Part shown: one piece after another, positions 16,524-24,262 of the stretch
How the letters are laid out: each line of letters starts with the position of its first letter
Position numbering within the stretch: position 1 is the stretch's first letter
Assembly: GCA_027486835.1 (NCBI GenBank)
Contig: JAIXOJ010000066.1
Span: forward strand, 1 to 39,817
Source: Chitinophagaceae bacterium
GTDB taxonomy: Bacteria > Bacteroidota > Bacteroidia > Chitinophagales > Chitinophagaceae
DNA: 39,817 nucleotides
Direction: 5' to 3'
Translations under genes and position numbers: made by a program
Notes under the pieces: model-generated
Seen by the model: only the letters and a program-made list of their open reading frames with translations
The model's database searches: none
What the model was told of the DNA's origin: nothing

Positions 16524-17150
16524 ATGCTACCCTTAACCATCATTATTGTTGCCATTACCTGCATTACCTCATACATTGCCCTAAACAATCAAAAGGTAAT
16601 GAGCGATTTTATTTTCAATCCATCTTACATTACAAATGATAGTCAATGGTATCGGTTTTTAAGTGCTGGGTTTATTCATGCTGATTTGCAACACTTAGCA
16701 TTCAACATGTTTACGCTTTATTTCTTTGGTACATCTTGGGAGCAAGCATATATCGACTACCTAGAAGTTCATCCAAGCTGGTACATTATTATGTATTTAT
16801 CGGCAATAGTTGTAAGCTCTATACCCACTTATCTCAAACAAAAAAACAATTATCATTATTATAGTCTTGGGGCATCTGGAGCCGTATCAGCCATTGTTTT
16901 TTCCATGATTTTACTAATGCCTTGGAGTACACTTTATGTATTCGTCCTTCCTGTGCCAGCAATTATTTATGCATTTCTCTATTTGGGCTATACCTTTTAC
17001 ATGAGCAAAAAAGGAGGAGATTCTATTAATCATGACGCACACCTTTGGGGAGCTATTTATGGTATTGTGTTTTCTCTTGTGCTTAGGCCATCTGTTGCTA
17101 GCATTTTTCTTACCCAGATTTTACATCCGAAATTTAGTGTTGGCCATTAA
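16524..17150 (+). CDS. Rhomboid-family intramembrane serine protease
   Basis: This 208-residue polytopic membrane protein cleaves substrate proteins inside the membrane. The catalytic dyad is visible: Ser118 in LGASGAVSAIVF and His173 in DAHLWGAIYG. The conserved loop after helix 1 (WYRFLSAGFIHADLQHLAFNMFTLYFFG) carries the typical HxxxxHxxxN pattern. About six membrane helices are expected, as in the basic bacterial rhomboid. A longer frame begins at TTG 16485, but ATG 16524 (MLPLTIIIVA) matches where homologues start. The interval from the preceding gene (204 bp) has no clear promoter. Substrates cannot be inferred. Confidence 0.92.
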   Translation: MLPLTIIIVAITCITSYIALNNQKVMSDFIFNPSYITNDSQWYRFLSAGFIHADLQHLAFNMFTLYFFGTSWEQAYIDYLEVHPSWYIIMYLSAIVVSSIPTYLKQKNNYHYYSLGASGAVSAIVFSMILLMPWSTLYVFVLPVPAIIYAFLYLGYTFYMSKKGGDSINHDAHLWGAIYGIVFSLVLRPSVASIFLTQILHPKFSVGH

Positions 17151-17247
17151 ATGATTGTAATTGCCAACAAAGTTTTGTGTTTTAAGCTTAAAAAAGGACA
17201 ATACTAATAGAACGATTTAGGTAATCCTATTTTAAATTCTTGCAAAT

Positions 17248-17287
17248 AGAAAACAAAAGCCCGATGTTATAAATACGCACCGGGCTT
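17248..17287 (-). terminator. Terminator of hsp20
   Basis: On the minus strand AAGCCCG (17287-17281) pairs with CGGGCTT (17263-17257) around a 17-nt loop, followed by TTGTTTT. It lies 28 bp after the hsp20 stop. The T-rich tail is on the minus side, so it serves hsp20 rather than the rhomboid gene. Confidence 0.75.
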
Positions 17288-17314
17288 CAAGCCTAGACTA
17301 TCTAACTCTTAGAA

Positions 17315-17746
17315 TTAAAGAATAGCAATTTCTTTTGGAAGCACTTTTACCTCTTCTTTTTTGGGTAAGGTAATTTTTAGGATTCCATTTTCGTATTTGG
17401 CTTGAATAGCTTCCACATTCACTTTATCGTCTAAGCTAAATGTACGTTTGAAACTATTTTGCCTAAACTCAGTCCTCAACACTTTCACATCATTCGTTTC
17501 AGTGGTTTCCTTCTTCTCATAACTGATGGTTAACAATCCATTCTCTGCACTTACTTTAAAATCCTCCTTGGTTAAACCCGCCGCATTCAATTCAACATGG
17601 TAACCATCCTTAGACTCTAAAATGTTCACTGCTGGCACTGTGAATTCTTGTTGATAATCCCTACCCCAAGCAGAAGGAAAGCCATGAAAAAACTCATTGA
17701 AAACACTGTTAACACTTCTTGGATTGGTTTGCTTAACTACTAACAT
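17315..17746 (-). CDS. Small heat-shock protein, Hsp20/alpha-crystallin family
   Basis: This 143-residue ATP-independent holdase binds unfolding proteins and forms large oligomers. A short N-terminal arm (SVFNEFFHGFPSAWGRD) precedes the alpha-crystallin beta-sandwich (about residues 35-130). The domain includes ELNAAGLTKEDFKVSAENG, KTFSL-like strand FKRTFSLDD and the signature YENGILKITLPKKEE. The C-terminal tail holds a loose IxI-type motif (PKEIAIL), which usually mediates oligomer contacts. It is a single gene with its own terminator. Its 5' region contains a GC-rich hairpin (17826-17853) that might matter for heat control. Confidence 0.95.
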   Translation of the reverse strand: MLVVKQTNPRSVNSVFNEFFHGFPSAWGRDYQQEFTVPAVNILESKDGYHVELNAAGLTKEDFKVSAENGLLTISYEKKETTETNDVKVLRTEFRQNSFKRTFSLDDKVNVEAIQAKYENGILKITLPKKEEVKVLPKEIAIL

Positions 17747-17825
17747 AATTGTACTATTTAATTGTTTTTAAAATTTTTGATTTGCCTTCCATTTAGCAAA
17801 CCTTATTCCAAAGCCAAAAACAATT

Positions 17826-17853
17826 AAAAAAGTGCGCCATTCTGGCGCTTTTT
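17826..17853. terminator. Terminator-like hairpin upstream of hsp20
   Basis: GCGCCA (17834-17839) and TGGCGC (17843-17848) pair around TTC, flanked by an A run on the left and a T run on the right, so it looks like a bidirectional terminator. No gene ends here: hsp20 starts 80 bp to the left and the transpeptidase gene starts 205 bp to the right. It may be a leader element of hsp20 or a leftover of a lost gene. The rest of the 17747-18057 gap shows nothing else. Confidence 0.55.
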
Positions 17854-18057
17854 CCTAAAAAACAATGCCACATTGTCATTTTTAAAGTGTTTTAAGTGTC
17901 TAAATGGCTACAAGCGGCAAAATTGAAGAAAGGGAATTAAGCAAACATGATTACCAAAAGCATCTAAATACTAGTATAGACCATACGGAGAAAAGCTTTA
18001 AGTTCATTTTATGAAATAAGAAAGGTTACCGATACGGAATAGTGGGAATAAATTGCC

Positions 18058-18759
18058 ATGCAACAGAAATTGGCCCTGGTTTTCTATTTATTTATACTGT
18101 CGTTAACATTATCAGCATTTTCTCCTAAAAAAACGACAAATATCAAGCTCTCTTCAGATGCTATTTACAAAGAAAAGGAAAGCATATACAACGAACTTGG
18201 CCTAAGCGAGCTTGGCCTAAGCAAATCAGTGTTTAATAAAGCCATCAATGGTTGGCATCGTCTTATGCTAGGCAACCAATTGAGTAACACTACAATACTC
18301 ACGATTGCTGATTTATCACAATCCTCAAACGCTAAAAGACTCTACATAATTGACCTAATGTCAAAGTCTGTCATTTTCAATACCTATGTTGCACATGGCA
18401 AAAAATCTGGAGAAGAATACGCTTGTGCCTTTAGCAATAAACTGAATTCTTATAAGTCAAGCTTAGGATTTTATGTGACTAGCAACACCTACCAAGGGTC
18501 ACATGGTTTATCGCTCAGGTTAAAAGGAATTGAACATGGAATAAACGACAAGGCCGAAACAAGGGGTATAGTTATGCACGGTGCTGATTATGTCAGTGAA
18601 GCATTTATACACCAAAGTGGGAGATTGGGCAGAAGCGAAGGTTGCCCTGCAATTCCAACTGAACTTTCCGCACCAATAATTAGTCTAATTAAAGAGGGTT
18701 CCTGCTTGTTTGTATATTCTAATGAGAAAAAATATTTTAGGAGAACTAGTTTATTATAG
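18058..18759 (+). CDS. L,D-transpeptidase-like murein protein (YkuD_2 type)
   Basis: This 233-residue exported protein has an N-terminal signal peptide (LALVFYLFILSLTLSAFS). Its catalytic region resembles the murein L,D-transpeptidase catalytic domain family of Gram-negatives. The likely active-site residues are His174 (GIVMHGADY) and Cys196 (GRSEGCPAIP), and SLGFYVTSNTYQGSHGLSL is the expected preceding strand pair. Such enzymes form or edit 3-3 cross-links in peptidoglycan or attach proteins to it. An exact in-frame 15-nt duplication (18193-18222, one silent mismatch) repeats ELGLS. An 8-bp hairpin overlaps the stop (18755-18762 with 18785-18792) but lacks a T tail. It is a lone gene, convergent with the GGGP synthase. 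Confidence 0.85.
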   Translation: MQQKLALVFYLFILSLTLSAFSPKKTTNIKLSSDAIYKEKESIYNELGLSELGLSKSVFNKAINGWHRLMLGNQLSNTTILTIADLSQSSNAKRLYIIDLMSKSVIFNTYVAHGKKSGEEYACAFSNKLNSYKSSLGFYVTSNTYQGSHGLSLRLKGIEHGINDKAETRGIVMHGADYVSEAFIHQSGRLGRSEGCPAIPTELSAPIISLIKEGSCLFVYSNEKKYFRRTSLL

Positions 18760-18894
18760 TCTTACAAACTATAAAAATAAAATCAGACTATAGAAATAAT
18801 TAATTAAGCCATAGAAATTTTATGAAACGCTACTAATAACTGAAGCAATAAGAAACGATAAGCATGCGGCCCCCACTGTACACAGCAATTATCA

Positions 18895-19653
18895 TTAGGC
18901 TATTGTAGAAGAGGCTTGTTGTATAGCATCACTCATTTCTAAAATTAAGTTTACATTTTTTTCAATCGCGTTGCCAATAACTATAACATCGGCACCAGCT
19001 TGGCAATTCTGAAAAGCCTTTTCGGGAGTAGTGATCCCTCCACCAACAATTAAAGGACTTTCAATATGCTTAGCAACGGTGCGAATCATGCCCTCGCTAA
19101 TAGGGTTTTTGGCACCACTTCCTGCATCCATATAAATTAGCTTCATTCCCAACATTTCGGCAGCCATGGCAGTACACATAGCAATTTCGTTTTTATCCGC
19201 CGGAATTGGATTAGCATTCGAAATGTAAGAAACGGTTGTCGGTGCGCCACCGTCGATAACCATGTAACCAGTAGGCATTATTTCAAGACCACTTTTTTTA
19301 ACTAACGGAGCGGAAATGACATGTTGACCAATTAATAATTCAGGATTTCTTCCAGAAATCAAAGACAAATACAATAAAGCATCAGCATATATAGAAACCT
19401 GAGAAGGAGAACCTGGAAATAATACCACTGGAATATTGCTACCACTTTTAATTTCTTGAATACATTCATCCAAATGATTAGAAATAACTAAACTGCCCCC
19501 CACAAAAAAATAATCAACTTTAGCCATAACAGCAGTATCAATAAGCTTATGTAGGTTACTAGGTGTAACCTTATCAGGATCAATTAATACAGCAAACGAT
19601 TTTTTTCCAAGCTGTTTTTTATCAATAAAAGTATTATACAATTCTTGCCTCAT
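18895..19653 (-). CDS. Geranylgeranylglyceryl phosphate synthase family (GGGPS/PcrB)
   Basis: This TIM-barrel prenyltransferase couples sn-glycerol-1-phosphate to a polyprenyl diphosphate, forming an ether bond. It is the first committed step of archaeal lipids, and the enzyme also exists in some Bacteroidota and Firmicutes. Motifs in order are FAVLIDPDK, YFFVGGSLV, VVLFPGSPSQVS, GYMVIDGGAPTTV, YMDAGSGA, IVGGGITTPEKA and GADVIVIGNAIE; these form the phosphate and diphosphate sites. The sequence looks like the group II enzymes described from Flavobacteria. ATG 19653 (MRQELYN, 252 aa) is preferred over TTG 19686. No digeranylgeranylglyceryl phosphate synthase or G1P dehydrogenase gene is nearby, so the final product is unknown. 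Confidence 0.9.
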   Translation of the reverse strand: MRQELYNTFIDKKQLGKKSFAVLIDPDKVTPSNLHKLIDTAVMAKVDYFFVGGSLVISNHLDECIQEIKSGSNIPVVLFPGSPSQVSIYADALLYLSLISGRNPELLIGQHVISAPLVKKSGLEIMPTGYMVIDGGAPTTVSYISNANPIPADKNEIAMCTAMAAEMLGMKLIYMDAGSGAKNPISEGMIRTVAKHIESPLIVGGGITTPEKAFQNCQAGADVIVIGNAIEKNVNLILEMSDAIQQASSTIA

Positions 19654-20181
19654 GCAGAGTTTTATGTGGTTGACGCAAAAATGCAAAAAAGTTGGCTGTT
19701 TTCAAGCTTTATTTTAATGATTGAAATCAAAAGGAGTCATTATTATAGAAAATATTGAAGTTGAGGAATAAATTCATGATAATAAATACCAATAATACAG
19801 TTAATTTCTAAATGACAGAATAAAGAATAAGATTGTAATGAAAAAAAATTTGCTGCCTAAAGAAAAAAGATTCTAAAATAATACGAAAATTATAAATTGT
19901 TTTATTTCATAGAATTTATACAAATAAATATAAAAACCGTCTTCTAAATAAAATACCGATAATTATAGATTAACTTGGAGAAATAAAAAATAATATCGAA
20001 AATTTGCAGGCAATAGAAATAATTGAAAATAACTTATAAAAACAAATATTGGATACGCTTATGTATTCAATTAAAAAACTTGAAGTCTAAAACAATATTT
20101 TATTGAACTAAATTGGCAATGAAGAACGCCTGAATCTGGTTTAATATTTACTCGATCTAAAAAGGGGAAAAACACAAACTT
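19654..20181. other. 528-bp very AT-rich intergenic region
   Basis: This separates the GGGP synthase start from the end of the respiratory block. It is extremely poor in G and C and has stops in all frames; the longest possible peptide starting with ATG is about a dozen residues. I see no terminator hairpin for the DUF420 gene, no repeat and no RNA gene. It may be a decayed gene or simple upstream sequence. Confidence 0.6.
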
Positions 20182-20769
20182 TTATCTATAGTATGGGCTA
20201 ATCATATAATAAACAATGGGTCCAGTGATGGTAACATAAAACCATAAAGGCCAAGTATATTTTGCAATTCTTTTATGCTTATCGAAATCACCAATTAGTG
20301 CTGCATAGGAAGTAAATAGAATAAATGGAAGAATTAAAGTTGCCAAAAAGATATGGGTAATTAACAGAAATAAATAGGCAAAACGTAAACCGCCAATTGC
20401 CTTTAACTCTGAAATAGAAAGTAATCCATCTCCGTCAATATCACCAAATTTTGACTCGTTACTCAATAAATGATGTGCCACATATGATAACAAGAAGAGT
20501 AGAGATAAAAAGAGTGCAAAAAACATTAATGCACGATGTAAGGAATAATTTTTTACAACTAGCACTGCATATAATGCAAAACAAAGAACTAAGCTGGTTA
20601 ATAAATTTACAAAACAATTAAACTTTGCAAATAAATGCACATTAAATCCTAGGTCTAAATTGAGTTTAAATTTATTAAGAAAAACAATAAGACAAAATAC
20701 AATAAGAGAGAAGAAGCCAATTATGAATCTAGCTAGACTATCATTCTTCTTTAATAGAGGTTTAAGCAT
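20182..20769 (-). CDS. DUF420 membrane protein with an EF-hand-like loop
   Basis: This 195-residue protein has about five membrane helices (for example RFIIGFFSLIVFCLIVFL and LLTSLVLCFALYAVLVV) and matches the DUF420 family, found beside cytochrome oxidase and SCO genes and thought to help oxidase assembly. The conserved helix-associated histidines (SLHRALMFF, YVAHHLL, LITHIFLA, DKHKRIAKYTWPLWFY) could bind heme or copper. Between helices lies GDIDGDGLLSISELKAIGG, whose loop DIDGDGLLSISE matches the 12-residue EF-hand calcium pattern. It starts 9 bp after the SCO stop, so the two form a pair. The function is inferred from the neighbourhood, not demonstrated. Confidence 0.88.
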   Translation of the reverse strand: MLKPLLKKNDSLARFIIGFFSLIVFCLIVFLNKFKLNLDLGFNVHLFAKFNCFVNLLTSLVLCFALYAVLVVKNYSLHRALMFFALFLSLLFLLSYVAHHLLSNESKFGDIDGDGLLSISELKAIGGLRFAYLFLLITHIFLATLILPFILFTSYAALIGDFDKHKRIAKYTWPLWFYVTITGPIVYYMISPYYR

Positions 20770-20778
20770 TTAAATAAA

Positions 20779-21585
20779 TTAGGATCTTGACTTATTTTTA
20801 AACATAAATAACATAAAAACAACAAAACAGAAAACAATTAAAATTAATAACCAGGAAATTTTGCCAATTTCTTTAAAAACTGTTCCCTTTTTTGCTTTAT
20901 CTTTTTCCAACATCAACAAACCAATGTCACGTGCTAAAAGACCGACAGAAGCCGTATCTAAACCATTATAAAAACCACGAACAATATAATTTCTGTCAAG
21001 TAGTACAAATTTATTAGTGTGTACAAAATCAGAATCAAGGGGCTGTCCATTAAACTGATCAACCTTGAGTTCTTCAAAAGCAAATTGAGATATCTTTTTT
21101 GAATCCCCAGTTAAAAACCACCAATTATCGTGATTAACATTAAATCTATCAGCATAATTTTTTAAAGATTGAAATGAATCTCTTTTGGAATCAATTGTAA
21201 AAGATACAAACTGTACTAATGATGTATCAATCTTCTGCTTTAAATTACCCTGAGTTAAAAAGGAATGCTGTAAAGTAGACATATTTCTAGTTAATACAGG
21301 ACAAATACTTCTACAATGTGTAAAAATAAAATCGATTACAAATACTTTACCCTTACAATCATATAAACTAATAGTATCACCAAGTTGACTTACTAAAGAG
21401 ATATTTTTAGATTGATGCCAAATTGTATCTTGTAAATCAGGGTTATTTCTATTAGTCAAAATAGAATCGTAAAAAAACTTTTTTGGCATTAGTATAGAAC
21501 TGTCACTAGAACTTTTTAGAATATAGTAACAAGTAAGTGGCAATAATATAACAATCAAAAAAGAAACGATTCCTTTTTTTTTCAT
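20779..21585 (-). CDS. SCO1/SenC-family protein of the oxidase locus
   Basis: This is a copper chaperone or thiol reductase for the CuA site of cytochrome oxidase. The CxxxC is present (FTHCRSICPVL) and the distal His lies in DSDFVHTNKFVLLD, so all three copper ligands are there. It is anchored by an N-terminal helix and, unusually, also has a hydrophobic C-terminal helix (SWLLILIVFCFVVFMLFMF), absent from the other SCO in this window. A longer frame starts at ATG 21609, but that codon lies inside a terminator hairpin; ATG 21585 (MKKKGIVSFL, 268 aa) is preferred. The terminator upstream means this gene depends on readthrough from coxIV or its own promoter. Confidence 0.92.
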   Translation of the reverse strand: MKKKGIVSFLIVILLPLTCYYILKSSSDSSILMPKKFFYDSILTNRNNPDLQDTIWHQSKNISLVSQLGDTISLYDCKGKVFVIDFIFTHCRSICPVLTRNMSTLQHSFLTQGNLKQKIDTSLVQFVSFTIDSKRDSFQSLKNYADRFNVNHDNWWFLTGDSKKISQFAFEELKVDQFNGQPLDSDFVHTNKFVLLDRNYIVRGFYNGLDTASVGLLARDIGLLMLEKDKAKKGTVFKEIGKISWLLILIVFCFVVFMLFMFKNKSRS

Positions 21586-21598
21586 AGAAAATATAAAT

Positions 21599-21624
21599 AA
21601 AAAAACCATCCTTTGGATGGTTTT
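21599..21624 (-). terminator. Terminator between coxIV and SCO genes
   Basis: On the minus strand AAAACCATCC (21624-21615) pairs with GGATGGTTTT (21611-21602) around AAA and is followed by a T run. It ends the long act/cta transcript 20 bp after the coxIV stop and before the SCO and DUF420 genes. Confidence 0.85.
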
Positions 21625-21644
21625 AAAAAAGTAAATATAAAAAA

Positions 21645-22061
21645 CTATTCAGAATGAACCTTATGTTCAGAAGACTCCGAATTGGAAACCTTAATTGAAG
21701 ATTGAGCTTTTTTATAAGGGTCATAAGTATTCCTAAGATTCTTGTAAGAATTTCCTTCGTACAAAAAAGCTGTTATAAACCAGACGAAAAGAAATAGTGG
21801 GACTATAATTGTCATAATTAAATTTCTAACTTCATGTTTTAAATGCATGAAATAAGCTACAATATAGAATGCTTTTGCAATCATTAAAATAACAATTACA
21901 CCTTTAACAGTAAAACGAGCAGAATCACTATTAAGACCCATCATCCAAAAACCCAAAGCCAATTCAATAATTGTTAAAATACTCAAATAGGCAGTTATTT
22001 TCCAAATTTCTTTGGTAGTACTATTATCATGAGCTTCAGCTAAAGCAGTTGTATTAGACAT
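21645..22061 (-). CDS. Cytochrome c oxidase subunit IV family protein
   Basis: This 138-residue protein has three membrane helices (AYLSILTIIELALGFWMMGL, VILMIAKAFYIVAYFMHL, LIMTIIVPLFLFVWFITAFL) and matches the prokaryotic subunit IV (COX4_pro/CtaF) family, a small accessory subunit that stabilises the core oxidase. The motif FYIVAYFMHLKHE is typical. A charged C-terminal tail ends in SEHKVHSE. It follows subunit III by 11 bp and is the last gene before a strong terminator. Confidence 0.92.
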   Translation of the reverse strand: MSNTTALAEAHDNSTTKEIWKITAYLSILTIIELALGFWMMGLNSDSARFTVKGVIVILMIAKAFYIVAYFMHLKHEVRNLIMTIIVPLFLFVWFITAFLYEGNSYKNLRNTYDPYKKAQSSIKVSNSESSEHKVHSE

Positions 22062-22072
22062 AAATTAGTATT

Positions 22073-22756
22073 TTAAATTAAATAAAAACACGTGAAAACA
22101 AAAACCCAAACTAAATCAACAAAATGCCAATATAAACCAGCTTTCTCTATCATTAAGTAATGGCCCCTCTGTTCAAACTTATCAAGCAAAGTCATTATTA
22201 ACATCACAATATTAATCACAACGCCACTTAAAACATGAAAACCATGAAAACCAGTAATAGTGAAAAAGTAATTTGTAAAATTTGTTGAGGATTGTGAACC
22301 ATCTGCATTTAAGAAAGGATTAGAACCCCACCAAGCTCCTTCGGAATACAAATGAGACCATTCCCAAGCTTGGCAACTAAGAAATGCAATACCACCAATT
22401 ATTGTTAAAATTAAATTATTTACTACACCAGATTTATTCATTTTATGACCCTCGTGAACAGCTAAAACCATTGTAACTGAACTAATAATGAGGATAAATG
22501 TCATAATACTGACAAATACTAGAGGGGCATGTATTCCTTCAGGAGCTAAAGGGAAACTTCTAAAAACCTCATTAGGATCTGGCCATCCATTTGAAGAAAA
22601 TCTAATGGTACCATATGAAATGAGAAAAGCACCAAAGGTGAAAGCATCGCTCATCAAGAAATACCACATCATTAATTTACCGTACTCAACATTGAAGGGA
22701 CTCTTACCTCCAGTCCAAAGTTTTTCTGAGGGTAAAGTGGTAGAAATTACAGCCAT
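22073..22756 (-). CDS. ctaE: Cytochrome c oxidase subunit III
   Basis: This 227-residue heme-copper oxidase subunit III lacks redox centres and supports proton uptake and stability of subunit I. About six helices are seen, with KLMMWYFLMSDAFTFGAFL at the N-terminus. Further family motifs are CQAWEWSHLYSEG, FTITGFHGFHVLSGVV (His-rich helix) and the C-terminal WHFVDLVWVFVFTCFYL. It begins 19 bp after a shorter paralogue at 22776-23339. Two adjacent subunit III genes are normal for Bacteroidota oxidase loci. The symbol follows Bacillus usage and is only a convenience. Confidence 0.93.
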   Translation of the reverse strand: MAVISTTLPSEKLWTGGKSPFNVEYGKLMMWYFLMSDAFTFGAFLISYGTIRFSSNGWPDPNEVFRSFPLAPEGIHAPLVFVSIMTFILIISSVTMVLAVHEGHKMNKSGVVNNLILTIIGGIAFLSCQAWEWSHLYSEGAWWGSNPFLNADGSQSSTNFTNYFFTITGFHGFHVLSGVVINIVMLIMTLLDKFEQRGHYLMIEKAGLYWHFVDLVWVFVFTCFYLI

Positions 22757-22775
22757 AACAAATAAAATTTAGACC

Positions 22776-23339
22776 CTAAATAAAAAGAAAAAAAAGAAAT
22801 AAATAAACCCATAAAATATCCACAAAATGCCAATACGTTGATAAGATATTTATCCTACTATTAGAATAAGTCTTAACTGAACTATAATAGGCTTTGAAGA
22901 CCATAATAGACAAGGCAACTACTCCACCAAGAACGTGTAAAATATGAAGTAATGCGGTTACACCAAGAAAAGATAAAAAACCATTACTATTTCTTCCAAA
23001 TACATGCAAATTATTGTTCTCAAATACTGAAAAGGCGTAAAATTGATTAACAATAAAAAAAAACGAAAGTAAAATAGTAATTAAAGATAGCATTCTAAAA
23101 TAATGCATATTTCTTAAATTGAAAAACCTTTTTGCTAAATAAATAGTACCACTACTAGATAATAAAATTATAGTACTAAAATAAAACTGATAGGGAATTT
23201 CAATATTAATCCATGCAGATTGGTTTTTTTTTACAATTAGCGCACTAGTAAGTCCAGCAAACATCATAATGACACTACCCATAGATACCCAAAGTGTAAA
23301 CATATGGGGATGAATCCTCTCTTTTGAATTTATTAACAT
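22776..23339 (-). CDS. Short cytochrome c oxidase subunit III paralogue
   Basis: This 187-residue protein has five likely helices. It shares with the downstream paralogue the HVLGGVVALSIMV helix (ALLHILHVLGGV) and the C-terminal WHFVDILWVYLFLFF, but lacks much of the N-terminal part. It opens with HPHMFTLWVSMGSVIMMFAGL, typical of the heme-copper oxidase subunit III-like protein next to ctaB in Bacteroidota. The gene starts 2 bp after the ctaB stop, so translation is probably coupled. The composition is strongly AT-rich, more so than the genes at 4-10 kb. Whether both paralogues sit in the same enzyme cannot be told from sequence. Confidence 0.9.
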   Translation of the reverse strand: MLINSKERIHPHMFTLWVSMGSVIMMFAGLTSALIVKKNQSAWINIEIPYQFYFSTIILLSSSGTIYLAKRFFNLRNMHYFRMLSLITILLSFFFIVNQFYAFSVFENNNLHVFGRNSNGFLSFLGVTALLHILHVLGGVVALSIMVFKAYYSSVKTYSNSRINILSTYWHFVDILWVYLFLFFLFI

Positions 23340-23341
23340 AT

Positions 23342-24244
23342 TTAATGTATTTTATCGAAAATTAGAGAAAGATAAACGATAGGTAGATAAATATAACTTG
23401 AGAACATAACAACTTTAGCAGAATATAAATCCATCTTCAAGTACAATCGTAAGGATAAAAAAACCATTATAATATTTGCAAACAAACAAATACACAAACT
23501 CACAATTCCACAAATTCCATAAAGAGTAGGCAAAATGCCTATTGGAATCATTAGGAAACTGTACATAACGCATTGTAAAGCAGTAAATTTGGTTGGACCC
23601 GAATTACTTGGAAGCAATTTAAACCCAGCAGATGTATAATCTTTATGGGCTACCCAAGCAATTGCCCAAAAATGGGGAAACTGCCAAATGAATTGTATTA
23701 AAAAAAGAATCCAACCAAATATTGAAAAGCTATTTGTAGCTGCGACCCAACCAATTAAACAAGGTAAAGCTCCAGGGAAAGCACCAACCAATACGGCAAT
23801 AGAATTAACTTTTTTTAAAGGTGTATAAATAAAAGAATATAAAATTAAGCTAACTAAAGAAAGATATGCAGAATATGAATTGAAATGAAAAAATAAAATG
23901 GAAAACCCAATTAAAAAAGAAACTATAGCAAATGTGTAACCCTCGATGGGTGACATTCTTCCGTCAGCAATTGGTCTAAGTTTAGTCCTAGACATTAATC
24001 CATCAGTCTTTCTTTCCAAGACTTGATTAAAAGCATTAGCACTGCCAGTAACAAGTAGACCAGAAATAGTAAGAACGAGAACATCAAACAAAGGGTTAAC
24101 ACTTGAATTATAACCCAAAAGGAAACAAATAACTGTAGAGAATACTACAGTGAAACTGAGCGTAAATTTGATTAACTGTAAATAATCCCGAATTTTTAAT
24201 GCTAACTTTAAAGAGAAAGAAGGAACTATATCTAAATTTTGCAT
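23342..24244 (-). CDS. ctaB: Protoheme IX farnesyltransferase (heme O synthase)
   Basis: This UbiA-family membrane prenyltransferase adds a farnesyl group to heme B, giving heme O, the precursor of heme A used by the oxidase encoded beside it. The 300 residues form about nine helices. The first aspartate-rich motif appears as NQVLERKTDGLMSRTKLRP and the second conserved loop as AHKDYTSAGFKLLP. FPHFWAIAWVAHKDY is diagnostic for the family. It sits between ctaD (18-bp gap) and the short subunit III gene (2-bp gap). No heme A synthase (ctaA) gene is present in the window, so that step must be encoded elsewhere if heme A is made. Confidence 0.95.
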   Translation of the reverse strand: MQNLDIVPSFSLKLALKIRDYLQLIKFTLSFTVVFSTVICFLLGYNSSVNPLFDVLVLTISGLLVTGSANAFNQVLERKTDGLMSRTKLRPIADGRMSPIEGYTFAIVSFLIGFSILFFHFNSYSAYLSLVSLILYSFIYTPLKKVNSIAVLVGAFPGALPCLIGWVAATNSFSIFGWILFLIQFIWQFPHFWAIAWVAHKDYTSAGFKLLPSNSGPTKFTALQCVMYSFLMIPIGILPTLYGICGIVSLCICLFANIIMVFLSLRLYLKMDLYSAKVVMFSSYIYLPIVYLSLIFDKIH

Positions 24245-24262
24245 TAAAAAGAGGGATAAAAA

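Noticed and set aside
21586-21609. Upstream start of the second SCO gene (ATG 21609)
   Set aside because: The codon lies within a strong terminator hairpin. ATG 21585 gives a normal basic-then-hydrophobic N-terminus.
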